A DNA stretch of 64,000 nucleotides from Atopobium sp. oral taxon 416 (GTDB lineage Bacteria; Actinomycetota; Coriobacteriia; Coriobacteriales; Atopobiaceae): assembly GCF_018128285.1 (NCBI RefSeq), contig NZ_CP072380.1, positions 1,116,001-1,180,000 of the forward strand, read 5' to 3'. Each line of letters begins with the position of its first letter. The stretch's first letter is position 1. The notes beneath the pieces were generated by a model. It made no database searches and was not told where the DNA came from. It saw nothing but the letters and a program-made list of their open reading frames with translations. This document shows positions 36,751 to 46,530 of this stretch, in pieces. The position numbers and the translations under genes are program-made.

Positions 36751-37314
36751 GTGCAGACCATCGACCAACAAAAACGAGGGTTCACGATCCGCGAAGTGGT
36801 GTTCCTCGCGATCATCGCGATCTTTTTCGGGATCATCTATCAGCTCTGGAGCTATGTCTACTATCTTCTAGCCGCAACCCCGCTTGAGCCCTTTGCAAAC
36901 GATATCACCTTAGGTGTCTGGGTTATGGCAGGCCCGCTGGCGGGAATCCTGCTCAAGCGCCGTGGTGTCTCAATTATCAGTGAGTTCCTGGCTGCCGCAG
37001 TCGAGATGCTTCTCTTCTCGAGTTGGGGCGTCGGCGACCTGATCAACGGAGCAGTCCAAGGTTTGGGCTCTGAGCTGGGCTTCGCTACCTGCCGCTACAG
37101 GAACTGGGACAAAGCTGGACTCTTCTGGGGTGCCCTGTGGACGACGATCATCACTTTCGCTTGGGACCTGCTGAGAAGTGGTTATGCGGAGTACGGCGTA
37201 GGCATGTGCATTGCCCTCTTTATCATCCGCTTCGCCTCAATCGGCCTCTTCTCCGGCGTGCTGGTCTATAAGATCGCCGAACTTGTCAACAAGACGGGCT
37301 TGCTTGACAAATGA
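36751..37314 (+). CDS. ykoE: ECF transporter substrate-capture component YkoE (thiamine/HMP)
   Basis: A 187-residue membrane protein with five to six hydrophobic segments. VVFLAIIAIFFGIIYQLWS at the start, NDITLGVWVMAGPLAGIL and EMLLFSSWGVGDLINGAVQG are characteristic of YkoE, the S component that captures thiamine or its pyrimidine. A TPP riboswitch lies upstream. GTG 36751 is the start; AGGGAGTG lies 12 bases ahead, a slightly long spacing. It overlaps ykoD by four bases (ATGA). Confidence 0.9.
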   Translation: MQTIDQQKRGFTIREVVFLAIIAIFFGIIYQLWSYVYYLLAATPLEPFANDITLGVWVMAGPLAGILLKRRGVSIISEFLAAAVEMLLFSSWGVGDLINGAVQGLGSELGFATCRYRNWDKAGLFWGALWTTIITFAWDLLRSGYAEYGVGMCIALFIIRFASIGLFSGVLVYKIAELVNKTGLLDK

Positions 37315-38720
37315 CGCTTTCCCTTAAAACACAAGACCTGAGTTTTCGCTACCGCGACATCCTGATCTTTTCCCATCAGAACTTCGAGGTGCCGCTGGGC
37401 GAATTCTCAGTCCTGAGCGGCCCTTCCGGCAGTGGCAAGTCGACGCTGCTGAAGTTGCTCGCCGGCCTCTATCCACGCTACGGCGGCACCATCACCTCCG
37501 GCAACGTCTATCTGGAAGGACAGGTGGCCGGGATCTGTATGCCTTTTGAGCGTGCTCAGCGGGTTTCGATGCTCTTCCAGCATCCCGCCCGGCAATTCAG
37601 TATGCGCACGGTCGCACAGCAGATCGACTTTGCTTGCGCGAACCTGCAGGTACCTAAAGAGGAAGTTGCAGAGCGTCGACAGGAAGTCCTGAAGCGTCTC
37701 AATTTGGAGCACCTGGCTCAGCACATTGTGACCACCCTCTCCGGTGGTGAGCAGCAGTGCGTGGCGCTCGCTTGCGTGCTCGCGATGCGCTCCAAGATCA
37801 TCCTGCTCGACGAGCCCTTCGCCAATGTAGACGTGCATGGACGTGCCTATATTCTGAAAGTTTTAAAAGGGCTACAGACACGGGAAGGCACGACCATATT
37901 TTTGGCTGACCACGAGCTGGAAGGCTACCGGGGGATTGCGACTAAGCTCTTTTCGCTTTCCGGGGAAACCCACGAGCTCACCGAGAAGCCGCTCGACATG
38001 CTGCCGGAGGGGAAGTCCGGTGAGGAGCATAGGGTTACCCCGCATCCCCTGAAATCGGGGTTGTTCTCCTGGTCTGATCTCAGCTATGGGGCGGGGGAGC
38101 GGACCCTTGTGAAGGACAGCCGCTTCACCCTTCCCAAAGGGCAGGTCGGACTTTTGTCCGGAGACAACGGGGTGGGAAAGTCTACCCTGTTCAAAGTGCT
38201 CTCCTGCCAACATGACTACACAGGGACGCTCACCTTTGAGGGGCAGGATGCCCAGAACTTTAAGCCCAAGGAGTGGGCCATGAAGGTAGGGCTGACCTTT
38301 CAGTCGAGTGAGGATCAGTTCGTCACGCTCACGATGGAAGACGAGCTTTCCCTCTCTGCACAGCACTCGCTGCAGCCTAAGTATTGGGACAAGAAACGCA
38401 TCGCCAGCGCCGTTGAGGAATTAGGTCTCACCGGACTTGAGAGACATGTGGTGTACCGGCTCTCGGGAGGGCAACAGAAGAAGCTGCAGCTCTTGAGCAT
38501 GCTGATTATGGGACAGCCGACCTTGCTGGCTGACGAGCCCTTTGCAGGGCTCGACGCCGCCTCGGTCCGGGTGGTCCTGAATCTCCTTTGCCAGACGGTT
38601 GAGGCTCTGGAGCCTGCGGTGCTCGTGGCCTCCCATCAGCGTGCGCAGGTCGCAGAGGCCTGTGACTACGAGCTCAGGCTTGAGGATCAACACCTGAATC
38701 TGTTGGGGGAGGAGCAATGA
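37311..38720 (+). CDS. ykoD: ECF transporter duplicated ATPase YkoD
   Basis: A 469-residue protein with two ABC ATPase domains. Domain one: Walker A GPSGSGKSTLLK, signature TLSGGEQQCVAL, Walker B KIILLDEPFANVD. Domain two: GDNGVGKSTLFK, RLSGGQQKKLQLL and TLLADEPFAGLD. The fused pair energises uptake by YkoE and YkoC. Length matches known YkoD. It overlaps both neighbours by four bases, so all three are translationally coupled. The whole operon is intact, unlike the thiamine salvage genes at 3.5-5.9 kb. Confidence 0.92.
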   Translation: MTLSLKTQDLSFRYRDILIFSHQNFEVPLGEFSVLSGPSGSGKSTLLKLLAGLYPRYGGTITSGNVYLEGQVAGICMPFERAQRVSMLFQHPARQFSMRTVAQQIDFACANLQVPKEEVAERRQEVLKRLNLEHLAQHIVTTLSGGEQQCVALACVLAMRSKIILLDEPFANVDVHGRAYILKVLKGLQTREGTTIFLADHELEGYRGIATKLFSLSGETHELTEKPLDMLPEGKSGEEHRVTPHPLKSGLFSWSDLSYGAGERTLVKDSRFTLPKGQVGLLSGDNGVGKSTLFKVLSCQHDYTGTLTFEGQDAQNFKPKEWAMKVGLTFQSSEDQFVTLTMEDELSLSAQHSLQPKYWDKKRIASAVEELGLTGLERHVVYRLSGGQQKKLQLLSMLIMGQPTLLADEPFAGLDAASVRVVLNLLCQTVEALEPAVLVASHQRAQVAEACDYELRLEDQHLNLLGEEQ

Positions 38721-39448
38721 GCAACAACCGCGCAGACCGTCTCACGGACCGTATGGGATCGGGACAGCAGGGCTCTGAGCTGCGGGGGCTCAATGCCTCC
38801 GTCCTCTTTGTGTCAATGCTGGGGGTGGGGATCCTGATCGGCTTTTCCCAGTCAATCATCCTCAACCTGATTGTGATAGCCTTCGGATTCATCTACCTCG
38901 CAGCGATGCGTGCACGTCTCAAGACCGCGCTGATCGCGCTAGCAGTGGCCTTTCCGTTGGCGTTGGGTACCTGGTCCTCATTCATGTTCTTTGCGGTCAA
39001 TCATGCGCCGCACACCGCCTGGCTCTATGGGACGCGTGTGTATGCCTATCTGGCGTTAGGCATGATGGTGACGATGACAAAAGGGGCAGAGGAGGTCTTA
39101 ACCAGCCTCCACCAGCACTTGCACCTCTCCAATACCTTTGTGTTTGGCTTGCTCGGCTCCTTTAATCTGGTGAAGAGCATCCATGACCAGTACAAGCGGA
39201 TTATGTATTCCGCGATGCTGCGCGGGGATGAGTACCACCTCTGGCAGCCGCGGCTCTATCTGCGCTTCATTATCACCGCGCTCAACTGGTCGGGGGATTT
39301 GGCGCAGGGGATGACGTCTGAGGGGTTCAGCGAAGGGGCCCCGCGCACCGAGCTTGTTGAGGACGTGTGTCCCATCTGGCAGTGGGTCTTAGCAGTTGTA
39401 CTCATCGCGCTCTTCGCGGTGGGCGCTTTCGTGATCCGGCCCTGGTAG
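38717..39448 (+). CDS. ykoC: ECF transporter transmembrane component YkoC
   Basis: A 243-residue CbiQ-family T component with about five hydrophobic segments (LFVSMLGVGILIGFSQSIIL, LIVIAFGFIYLAAMRARLK). The long cytoplasmic helix region with the YKRIMYSAMLRGDEYHLWQP loop carries the Ala-Arg-Gly-type coupling motif (MLRGDEY) that binds the ATPase. The last gene of the ykoEDC operon, ending 14 bases before the convergent beta-lactamase-fold gene. Confidence 0.9.
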   Translation: MSNNRADRLTDRMGSGQQGSELRGLNASVLFVSMLGVGILIGFSQSIILNLIVIAFGFIYLAAMRARLKTALIALAVAFPLALGTWSSFMFFAVNHAPHTAWLYGTRVYAYLALGMMVTMTKGAEEVLTSLHQHLHLSNTFVFGLLGSFNLVKSIHDQYKRIMYSAMLRGDEYHLWQPRLYLRFIITALNWSGDLAQGMTSEGFSEGAPRTELVEDVCPIWQWVLAVVLIALFAVGAFVIRPW

Positions 39449-39461
39449 GGCTCCCAACTCT

Positions 39462-40682
39462 TTACATATCGGTGTCGTTTTGTGTCACACTCTCAGATGC
39501 GGAGGGAATTGCAGTGGAGGGGTTCCACAGCGGCGCAGAGTTTCCACCGGTGAGCTGCCCGTGGCAACAGTTGAGGTCGTTGACGATGCGGTTCACGAGG
39601 TTGGAGTCTGAAGCGGAATCGGTGCAGACGGCGATCACGTAGGGACCGGTGTCGGAGAAGACGATGCCGGCGTCGTTCATCGTGGGCGAAGCGTCCTCTG
39701 TCTCATCGGAGAACCAACCTGCCTTCGACCAGACTTGGTAGGTGTTGCCCAGCACCATATGCAGGGGTGAGTTCGGAGTCGTTAAGAAGAGCTGTGAGAG
39801 TTCCTTAGCGTCGTCGGTGCCTGAGGTGAGGTAGCGGTAGCCCTGCTTCCAGGCGAGGACAAACTCGCGGGCGGACATGTCCGCGTACCAGTTGTAGTCA
39901 AAGGGGATATCGTGGCTGTCGGTGTCGATGCCGGCGTCGGCGAGCCACGCTGACCAGCCGGACTCCTCTGACATCGTTCTCAGGCTTGCATAGTCGCTGT
40001 TGGAGGATTGGTTGATTACGTTCTTGACGAACGGATACACTGTATCGTGGTTGAGCTTGCCTGTCTCCACCAAGTCCTGATAGACAAAGATACTGTAGGG
40101 GCCTTTGATAGCGGAGGCGGAGTAGACACGGTCTTCGGGTTGATAGGTGATTCGACTTCCGTTCTCTTTATCGATATCGTGTAGATCGATCGAGACAGTG
40201 ATGTCGTTGTCCCTGCACTGCTGCAGGGCCTCTTCCAGGTCCTCAAGCGCGGGGCTGCCGTCTAAGGAGGCCTGCCCGGAATAGGCGATACCGGAGTCGG
40301 TCACTGTCTCTTCGCTTGAAGTCCCGTCCTGGTTGTCCCGCTCCTCTTCAGAGATTTTTTCCTGATCTTCACTCTGCTCCTGGGCTTCACCGGGATCGCC
40401 TTCGCCTGAGGCGGTGACGAGTGAGTGGATCTGAACTGTGAGAACGACTGCGAGAATGATGACGGCGATCGCGACAAACGCACGCAGCTGGGTCGCGGTG
40501 GTGTACCGTGGAGCGGGGGCAGTACTGCGTTTCTGTGCTTGTGCCTGCAGATGCCACCGACGGCCCCAGGGGTGCTTCGAACTTGTACTGTGTGTTGGTC
40601 TTTTCCAAGGAGGACGAGCAATATGTCTGTACGGTTGGGGGCTGGCTGGTCGCCTGGAACCTGTGTGTCTGTCTTCTGCCAA
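39462..40682 (-). CDS. Membrane-anchored beta-lactamase-fold (SxxK) serine hydrolase
   Basis: About 406 residues. A basic, Pro-rich ~65-residue cytoplasmic N-terminus precedes a single transmembrane helix (FVAIAVIILAVVLTVQIHSL, about residues 69-88), then a Glu/Ser/Asp-rich linker, then a class A beta-lactamase-type domain. SxxK is SAIK (Ser190, Lys193), the second motif is SNSDY, and KTG is represented by KAGWFSD. Enzymes like this act as peptidoglycan-related hydrolases or lactamases outside the membrane. The TTG at 40682 is chosen because GGGAGGGCAGCGCTTC lies directly before it; ATG 40703 has no ribosome site. Intact. Confidence 0.78.
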   Translation of the reverse strand: MAEDRHTGSRRPASPQPYRHIARPPWKRPTHSTSSKHPWGRRWHLQAQAQKRSTAPAPRYTTATQLRAFVAIAVIILAVVLTVQIHSLVTASGEGDPGEAQEQSEDQEKISEEERDNQDGTSSEETVTDSGIAYSGQASLDGSPALEDLEEALQQCRDNDITVSIDLHDIDKENGSRITYQPEDRVYSASAIKGPYSIFVYQDLVETGKLNHDTVYPFVKNVINQSSNSDYASLRTMSEESGWSAWLADAGIDTDSHDIPFDYNWYADMSAREFVLAWKQGYRYLTSGTDDAKELSQLFLTTPNSPLHMVLGNTYQVWSKAGWFSDETEDASPTMNDAGIVFSDTGPYVIAVCTDSASDSNLVNRIVNDLNCCHGQLTGGNSAPLWNPSTAIPSASESVTQNDTDM

Positions 40683-40909
40683 GAAGCGCTGCCCTCCCAC
40701 CATATAGATTGCATCCAGCGTTATCGCTCTATATATAGTACACCACGTATCATATGCAACATTCTTCCTGAAAGATAAGACATTAACCTCAAAAGTGTGG
40801 TGTCGGGTGTGTATGGAGGCATGGGTCCTGCATATACCGTTTACCAATCCGCTTCCATTCAGCCGATGCGTGGATAAAGTTTTTACCCAACGTGCTACGC
40901 TTTTTAAAA

Positions 40910-42294
40910 GGCACTTCGCTACTTATGGTGGGTAGCACTTCTGCATCCCCTTGAGCACGTAGTACCTGGACAGCCAAGATTTTGGCGACGGATGCGGTCC
41001 TAAGGTGCGATATGGATGCTTAAAGCAGGTATGCTGGCAAGGCTTTTTAAGAAGCCCCCTGGGGCTTAGAGACGAATGGAGGTTACAGACGTCTGGTTCG
41101 AAAAGCGCAGATGAATGCAGGAAATCCTCCCTGTGAGGGTGGCACACGTCAGGGACAGGTAAGTGGTGAGCCCTGCCTGCCACAGGCGCTGCGGCACCTA
41201 CGACGCGCGAGAAGACCTTGTGGCATCTCGACATCTGGCAATACGAGACGACCGTGCACGGCGCAGTGTTGAGGGCCCAAGGACGGCGTGCATGCCGCAA
41301 GGATACCCTGAAAGATCCGTCCAAAGACGCATCACGGCGCTGTTTGAGGCCCAGCTGATACGTGATAGCGCTCTTCGACATGAGCGTTGTAGCGATAACC
41401 TCTGCACGAGACAGCCCACGCGCATATGGAGACTGCTTGGGAAGGCGACATCGAAGGCGAGGGATGCAGCAGACTATTCCAGAGTCGTGCGTGTGGGTAC
41501 AGGCGACACCGCCAAAAGGTGCGACCAAAGCTGTATCAGCATCATGGCCGATCTCAACCGCCAGCGCACCCACGCCATCACGGAAGGCAAAGGACAAGGG
41601 AGCGGTGTAAAGGTTTTGAGATGAGCTTAAGGAGCACACAGGGACCAGACGAAGGGCTTAGAGGTCATGCGCGACATGGCAAAGACATAACTTCCTGAGA
41701 GTCACCGCAGTGATGCCCCAGGCCGCCCAAATCCTGGACAGCTTCCATGTGGTGGCAGCTCTTCACAAAGGCGACAGACCCTGTGAGGGGGATGGAGAGG
41801 CGCGAGTCGGCAGAGAAGCACAAGGATACTTACCCAGACGAACTACGTATGGCTAAAGAGGTGGGAGAGCCTCACAAAGTGCCAGCTTGCGAAGAGAGAG
41901 GAGCTCGACCCTGCGAAGACACATCTCAGGGAGGCGCGTGCCTGCCAGACGGCAAAGCGATGCAGGACGTCTATGGCTGCCCCGACAGAAAATCTACAAC
42001 CAAAGCCTCAGACCGGCTCTGCTCGTAGACGATGCACTCTGCCGTAGCTAAGATCAAGAGGATGGCAGGTACCTTTAGGCAGGAGCGTAAGGGAATCTTG
42101 AACTGGTGGGAGAAGGGATCCACCAATTCGTTCCTCAAAGGGCTCAACTCCCTCGTCCAGTCAGCAGAAAGTGCTGCTAGGGGCTTCAGGAACATGTCCT
42201 ACTTCAAGACGATGATCTTCCTCAGACTGGAAAACTCAACTTCTCGGCCCAGAGACAGCTGGCCTGTACTACCCACTAGAGACGTCGAAGAGCC
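40910..42294 (+). mobile_element. Decayed ISL3-family element of a second type
   Basis: Ends GGCACTTCGCTACTTATGGT at 40910 and the inverse of GGCTCTTCGACGTCTCTAGT ending at 42294 share GGCxCTTCG and GTGGGTAG. Inside, plus-strand pieces: DIWQYETTVHGAV, VATDDTAKR-like DTAKRCDQSCISIMADLNRQ, QILDSFHVVAALHKGDRP and the C-terminal LKGLNSLVQSAESAARGFRN with YFKTMIFLRL. These are ISL3 transposase motifs but differ from copies A-C. More than six frame breaks. Confidence 0.78.
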
Positions 42295-42300
42295 GAAAAA

Positions 42301-42328
42301 CGGGTGGCACACGCAGGCGTGCCACCCG
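42301..42328. promoter_or_regulatory. Perfect 10-bp-stem hairpin before lacI
   Basis: CGGGTGGCAC and GTGCCACCCG enclose ACGCAGGC, 18 bases before the lacI start and 6 bases after the ISL3 end. The minus strand has T-runs on both sides (CTTTTT, TTTTTC), so it could be a terminator for leftward reading, but no leftward gene feeds it. In the plus direction it would lie in the 5' leader close to the ribosome site. Confidence 0.55.
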
Positions 42329-42345
42329 AAAAAGGGGGAAGCGGT

Positions 42346-43419
42346 ATGGCAAAGGTAACGCTGAAGGATATAGCGCGGGCAGTAGGAGTCTCTCCGACGA
42401 CAGTTTCGTTGGTGCTTAATGGCAGACCCTGTCGGGTGAGCCAACCGGTTCGGCAGAAGATCAAAGACGTGGCATTGCAGAAGCACTATGTGCCGAACCA
42501 GATTGCCCGGAGCCTGGTCTCTCAGTGCTCCCACAGCTTCGGTTTGGTGATTCCGAACATTGAGAGTCGTTTCTTCGCTTCATTAGCACACAACATTGAG
42601 ACTCTGTGCCGCAAGCAGGGCTATATGCTTCTGATCACGAACTCTGACGGCACCGCTAAAAACGATGCAGAGTTGGTGCGTCTTCTCGTCAACCGCGGCG
42701 CTGACGGGATCTTCTTTGTTGCCTCAGAGGAATCCGAGGCGGACCAGAACTTGGTCGATACCTTAGAGCAGCTGCCCTGCCCCTATGTAATGGTCGACCG
42801 TTTTATCGAAGGACTCACCTGTGATTCGGTACGCTACGACAATGAGATGGGTGCCTCCATGGCAGTCAACTATCTGATCGAACAGGGGCACGACCACATC
42901 GCGGCGATGCTCAACCTGAATTCGAATACCGGCCGTGACCGCTTGATCGGCTATAAGCAGGCCCTGGAGGACCATGGACTCACATACGACGGCTCACTCG
43001 TCTTCGAGACTGATTACTTCATCCCAGATGCCTATACGGCGGCGCATGATGTTCTGAAGAGCGGGGTCTCCGCAGTGTTTGCCAGCTCCGACAACATTGC
43101 CTTAGGGCTCTTAAAGAGGATCACTGAGGAAAGGCTCTCAGTACCGAAGGACATCTCGGTCGTTAGCTACGACAACAGCGCTGCGGACTCCATCTTTGAG
43201 CCAGCCCTGACTTCGATTGAGCAGAATGTGCCAGAACTCTCGAGAAATGCCGTGGAGCTCCTGATGGCGCGCGTAAACGCCGGCAAGGATGCTCCGGTGC
43301 AGGGGGATATTACCCAGCGGGTTCTGAAGCCCCGTTTGGTGATCAAGGATTCCGTCAAGAACATCAATCCGGCTTCTGCTCATGTCACTGACAGCGAGGC
43401 GAATATCGCGCTGCTGTAG
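42346..43419 (+). CDS. LacI family transcriptional regulator
   Basis: A 357-residue regulator. Residues 1-55 hold the LacI helix-turn-helix and hinge (VTLKDIARAVGVSPTTVSLV, NGRPCRVSQPVRQKI, NQIARSLVSQ). Residues about 60-340 are a periplasmic-binding-protein-like sugar domain (GLVIPNIESRFFASLAHNIE, YDNEMGASMAVNYLIEQGHD, VFASSDNIALGLL, PALTSIEQNVPEL). Start ATG 42346 follows AAAGGGGGAAGCGGT. No transporter or sugar-metabolism gene is adjacent, so the target is unknown. An ISL3 element ends 52 bases upstream, so the native promoter may be replaced. Confidence 0.9.
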   Translation: MAKVTLKDIARAVGVSPTTVSLVLNGRPCRVSQPVRQKIKDVALQKHYVPNQIARSLVSQCSHSFGLVIPNIESRFFASLAHNIETLCRKQGYMLLITNSDGTAKNDAELVRLLVNRGADGIFFVASEESEADQNLVDTLEQLPCPYVMVDRFIEGLTCDSVRYDNEMGASMAVNYLIEQGHDHIAAMLNLNSNTGRDRLIGYKQALEDHGLTYDGSLVFETDYFIPDAYTAAHDVLKSGVSAVFASSDNIALGLLKRITEERLSVPKDISVVSYDNSAADSIFEPALTSIEQNVPELSRNAVELLMARVNAGKDAPVQGDITQRVLKPRLVIKDSVKNINPASAHVTDSEANIALL

Positions 43420-43756
43420 TGTCGGGCGAGGGAAAGCCTATTCAGTAAACATAAAATATGTATCCAAAAACAGGCGTCGGTCGCAGTTGCGTGCCAGCAT
43501 CTGTTAGTGAATGTGTCATAATTGTTACACAAGCTGTAGTAGTATAACAGGTTTTAGATACTACTTCTTGTATGTTTGTGATGTATCTATGAGATTTGGT
43601 AGCGGTTAGAGAAGACCCGCAGGAAATGTGGGTTATTTATCTACTCAATATTTGCTCATCAACTCAGGACTGGTAAACTATACAAAAGTATAGCAAGGCT
43701 GCGACATAAATAGCAGTTTCAGGTAACAAAAAATATGTGATACTGAAAGGAGCTTT
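43420..43756. other. Gap upstream of the NlpC/P60 gene
   Basis: A 337-base A/T-rich gap. Possible promoter elements are TTGTTAC near 43522 and TATAAC near 43543, with short spacing. The region 43720-43756 has GAAAGGAGC as ribosome site. No gene or palindrome recognised. Confidence 0.35.
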
Positions 43757-45127
43757 ATGACCGGTAAAAGAACAGTTGCATTTGCAATTGCTTCTGTACT
43801 TGCATTCGGCGGTACCTTTGGGGCAGTCTCAGTTCCCGCTCTTGCCGAGGATTCAAGCTCACTGCAGCAGCAGCTTGATGACGCAAACACGCAATTGACG
43901 AATATGGGATATCAGCTCGCTGCATCCCAGGAACAGCTCAATGGTACGGCAATTCAGCTGAGCGATACGCAGAGCAAGATTGATTCTCTGAATGACGATA
44001 TCGTCCAAAAGCAGAGTGAGCTTGAGGGGCAACAGGCAACGCTCAGTAAGCGCGTCTCCTCGAACTACAAGACAGGCGGCGTGAGCCTTCTTTCCATTGT
44101 GTTGGATTCCGAAAGCTTCGATGACTTCGTCGGGCGTGTCTACTACGCGGACAAGGTTGCGGAGTCCGATAAGGCGCAGATTGATTCGATCAAGGAGCTT
44201 GAGGATAACCTCAATTCCCAAAAGAATGAACTTGAGAATCAGAAATCCCAGGAAGAGTCCCTCTACAACCAGCAGACCAACCAGACAGCTACGATGCAGT
44301 CACAGATCGACAGACAGAAGGACTTTATCAATGGGCTTTCTGACGACGTGAAGAACGCCGTGGTGGAAGAGACCACCCGTCAGGCTGAGGCCAGCGGCGA
44401 AGAGGCGCCTGCTTCTACGGATGATCTGACGCTGAGCGACTATGTGAGCTCCCTGCGGACCCTCACTGGTTCCGATTCCGGCAATAACGATCAGGGTGGA
44501 GCAACCGCTGACAGCGATACTATCAGACAGGCAAATGATGCCAACCAGCATCCGAACAATGGCGGCGGCGTCAACTCTGGCAGCGGTAACAATCAGTCGA
44601 GTCAATCCTGGTCTGCGCCGATAACGTCGGACAACAGCACTCCGCCTCAGTCAACCCAATCGACGCAATCCACGCAGCCGCCTCAATCAACTCGGCCGAC
44701 GCAATCCACGCAGCCGCCTCAATCAACTCGGCCGACGCAATCCGCGCCGCAGCCTCGGCCTTCACAGCCGGTGAGCAGCGGTGTCAACCTCGGTACTGTG
44801 GTCGCCACCGCTCAGAGCTATCTTGGTGTGCCGTATATCTACGGTGGTGCTAGCCGCTCCGGTATCGACTGCTCTGGCTTAACGATGAATGCCTACGCTG
44901 CAGCCGGAGTTTTCCTGCCGCACAACGATGCTGCACAGCGCGCACTGTTCACGCCGGTCTCCCTTGCACAGGCACAGCCGGGCGATCTGGTCTTCTTCAA
45001 TGGCCATGTCGGCGTCTATGTTGGCGGTGGCCAGATGATTCACGCACCGCAGCCGGGCATGACTGTTGAGTACTGCACGATCTACATCATGGGTGGCCCG
45101 ATCATGATCGGTCACTATAACGGCTAA
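43757..45127 (+). CDS. Secreted NlpC/P60 peptidoglycan endopeptidase with coiled coil
   Basis: A 456-residue exported protein. Signal peptide residues 1-30, ending in ALA. Residues about 33-235 form a long coiled coil of the PcsB/CwlO type. Then comes a Gly/Asn/Ser-rich stretch and a Pro/Gln/Ser/Thr linker with near-identical repeats. The NlpC/P60 domain (about 345-456) has Cys372 in IDCSGL, His417 in GHVGVYVGGG and His429 in MIHAP, so it cleaves peptide crosslinks of cell wall during division. In DNA the linker holds a 36-base direct repeat twice (about 44674-44745). Start ATG 43757 follows AAAGGAGCTTT. A strong terminator lies right after. Confidence 0.93.
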   Translation: MTGKRTVAFAIASVLAFGGTFGAVSVPALAEDSSSLQQQLDDANTQLTNMGYQLAASQEQLNGTAIQLSDTQSKIDSLNDDIVQKQSELEGQQATLSKRVSSNYKTGGVSLLSIVLDSESFDDFVGRVYYADKVAESDKAQIDSIKELEDNLNSQKNELENQKSQEESLYNQQTNQTATMQSQIDRQKDFINGLSDDVKNAVVEETTRQAEASGEEAPASTDDLTLSDYVSSLRTLTGSDSGNNDQGGATADSDTIRQANDANQHPNNGGGVNSGSGNNQSSQSWSAPITSDNSTPPQSTQSTQSTQPPQSTRPTQSTQPPQSTRPTQSAPQPRPSQPVSSGVNLGTVVATAQSYLGVPYIYGGASRSGIDCSGLTMNAYAAAGVFLPHNDAAQRALFTPVSLAQAQPGDLVFFNGHVGVYVGGGQMIHAPQPGMTVEYCTIYIMGGPIMIGHYNG

Positions 45128-45157
45128 TTGAGTCCGCTATATAGAATGAGCTAACAG

Positions 45158-45196
45158 TTCCCTGGATGACGCAAAAAATCATCCAGGGAATTTTTT
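45158..45196 (+). terminator. Rho-independent terminator of the NlpC/P60 gene
   Basis: Perfect 12-base stem TTCCCTGGATGA / TCATCCAGGGAA with a 9-base loop, followed by six T. It begins 31 bases after the stop codon. Confidence 0.93.
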
Positions 45197-45229
45197 AGTT
45201 CGATTCAAAAAAATTGTGGGCCGATGCCC

Positions 45230-46530
45230 GAAGCGCAGTGCGCACAAAGACAGAGGGGCGCGGCCCTCCTCTAGACGATATGACCCGAACCCACAGAGCA
45301 GGGAGGGCCTGCCGCCTGAGTTGAAGCAGGGCCTCTCAAGGCCCAGAATGATTGCTGCTGCAGCAACGAGAACCGGAAGGCCCCTATGGACAAGACTACC
45401 ATCAGCAAGGCAGGCATGGGGACGGCATTTAGGATCGACAGCCATTCGAGGATGACGATGCTGTGCGCCCTCATCCTTAAGGCGGGAGAGACTGCGCTGT
45501 GCTCCTTCCGCAACAAACCCGTAGTCTGACATCAGGGCATGGATGGCGCAGGAGTGCTTCTGAAAGCCTGCCATCGGCGTCTTGCGAGGCAGGCTGCACG
45601 GGCTTTGTCCCTGCACGGATGCTCAACGACCAAGGATGTAAAGGTCGTGCCCATAGCGCCCTCGAGGATGTCCACCTTCTGCCTACTCCCGCACGAGGAA
45701 AAACGACAGGAACGACTCCATGAGGCTCGCAAGGCATGGCAGATGCAGACAAGCTCCACAGGATGTGGGTACCCACCAAGGAGATAGCAAGGCTAAAGGG
45801 ACGCGGTGTGTGCCCTCGACGACCTTAAGGCAGCAGAAGAAGGTACACCAGCGCGTGCCCACCCTGCTTGCCGCCACGGGATTGTCTGGGAGGAGAGGAC
45901 GCCCGCAGACAGGCAAAAAGAAGCTTTAGGGAGTCGACTTCTGGGCATGGCTGCGTGCCTGCGCCCTTGTCAATCCAGGCTCGCAAGCGACGCTTCTTGC
46001 CGACATTCGGGCTGCGAAGTCCACAGACGAGCAGTACGGCGCGATGATGGAGAGGGCGCATCCCCTTGCATCCTCATGCACGCTCGCCCCTGCCCTTAAG
46101 GTGCTCCTATGCCTTTCGGGCGTCGGCTTCAGGTGCGCCTTTACCTTCTGCGCAAAGATGTGTGACTTCTCCAGGCTCTGTTCGGGGAGGAAGGCCACAT
46201 CCTGGCTGGGGCTCTCCCCGTCGCAGTCGTCAAGCGCCGCCTCCCACAGGATGGCAGGCATATCGAAATGCGGCCCCAGGCTGCTGAGGGCGCTCCTTAT
46301 GGGATGTGCCTGGGCGTGCGCAAGGGCAAGACCTACTTTTTCGAAGAGGTGTCCCGCGTCGGTGGATCTACACATCAGGGAACGTGCACGGCTGCTCTCG
46401 GAGGAGGCAGTTGCTCGAGAGGGACGTCTTACCCTGCAAGGCTAATGCCGCCACGGCAGCCGAGCTGGGAAGGTTCATGCTCTTCATCGGCCAGCAGGTA
46501 CCGGAGCGGGCCTCAACCCAGGCTGCATAG
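45230..46530 (+). mobile_element. IS110-family remnant
   Basis: Plus-strand pieces in IS110 order: EEKRQERLHEARKAWQMQ (DEDD-type Asp-Ala-Arg motif in degraded form) near 45700, PPRR with WVPTKEIARLKGRGV near 45760, CALDDLKAAEEGTPARAHPA, LVNPGSQATLLADIRAAKST-like sequence near 45990, APALKVLLCLSGVGFRCAFT with FSRLCSGRKATSWLGLSPSQ (the IS110 helix-hairpin and GLxP motifs) at about 46090-46220, and KANAATAAELGRFMLFIGQQ at about 46440. More than five frame breaks. Transposase 46044-46445 is the longest single-frame piece. Confidence 0.6.
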
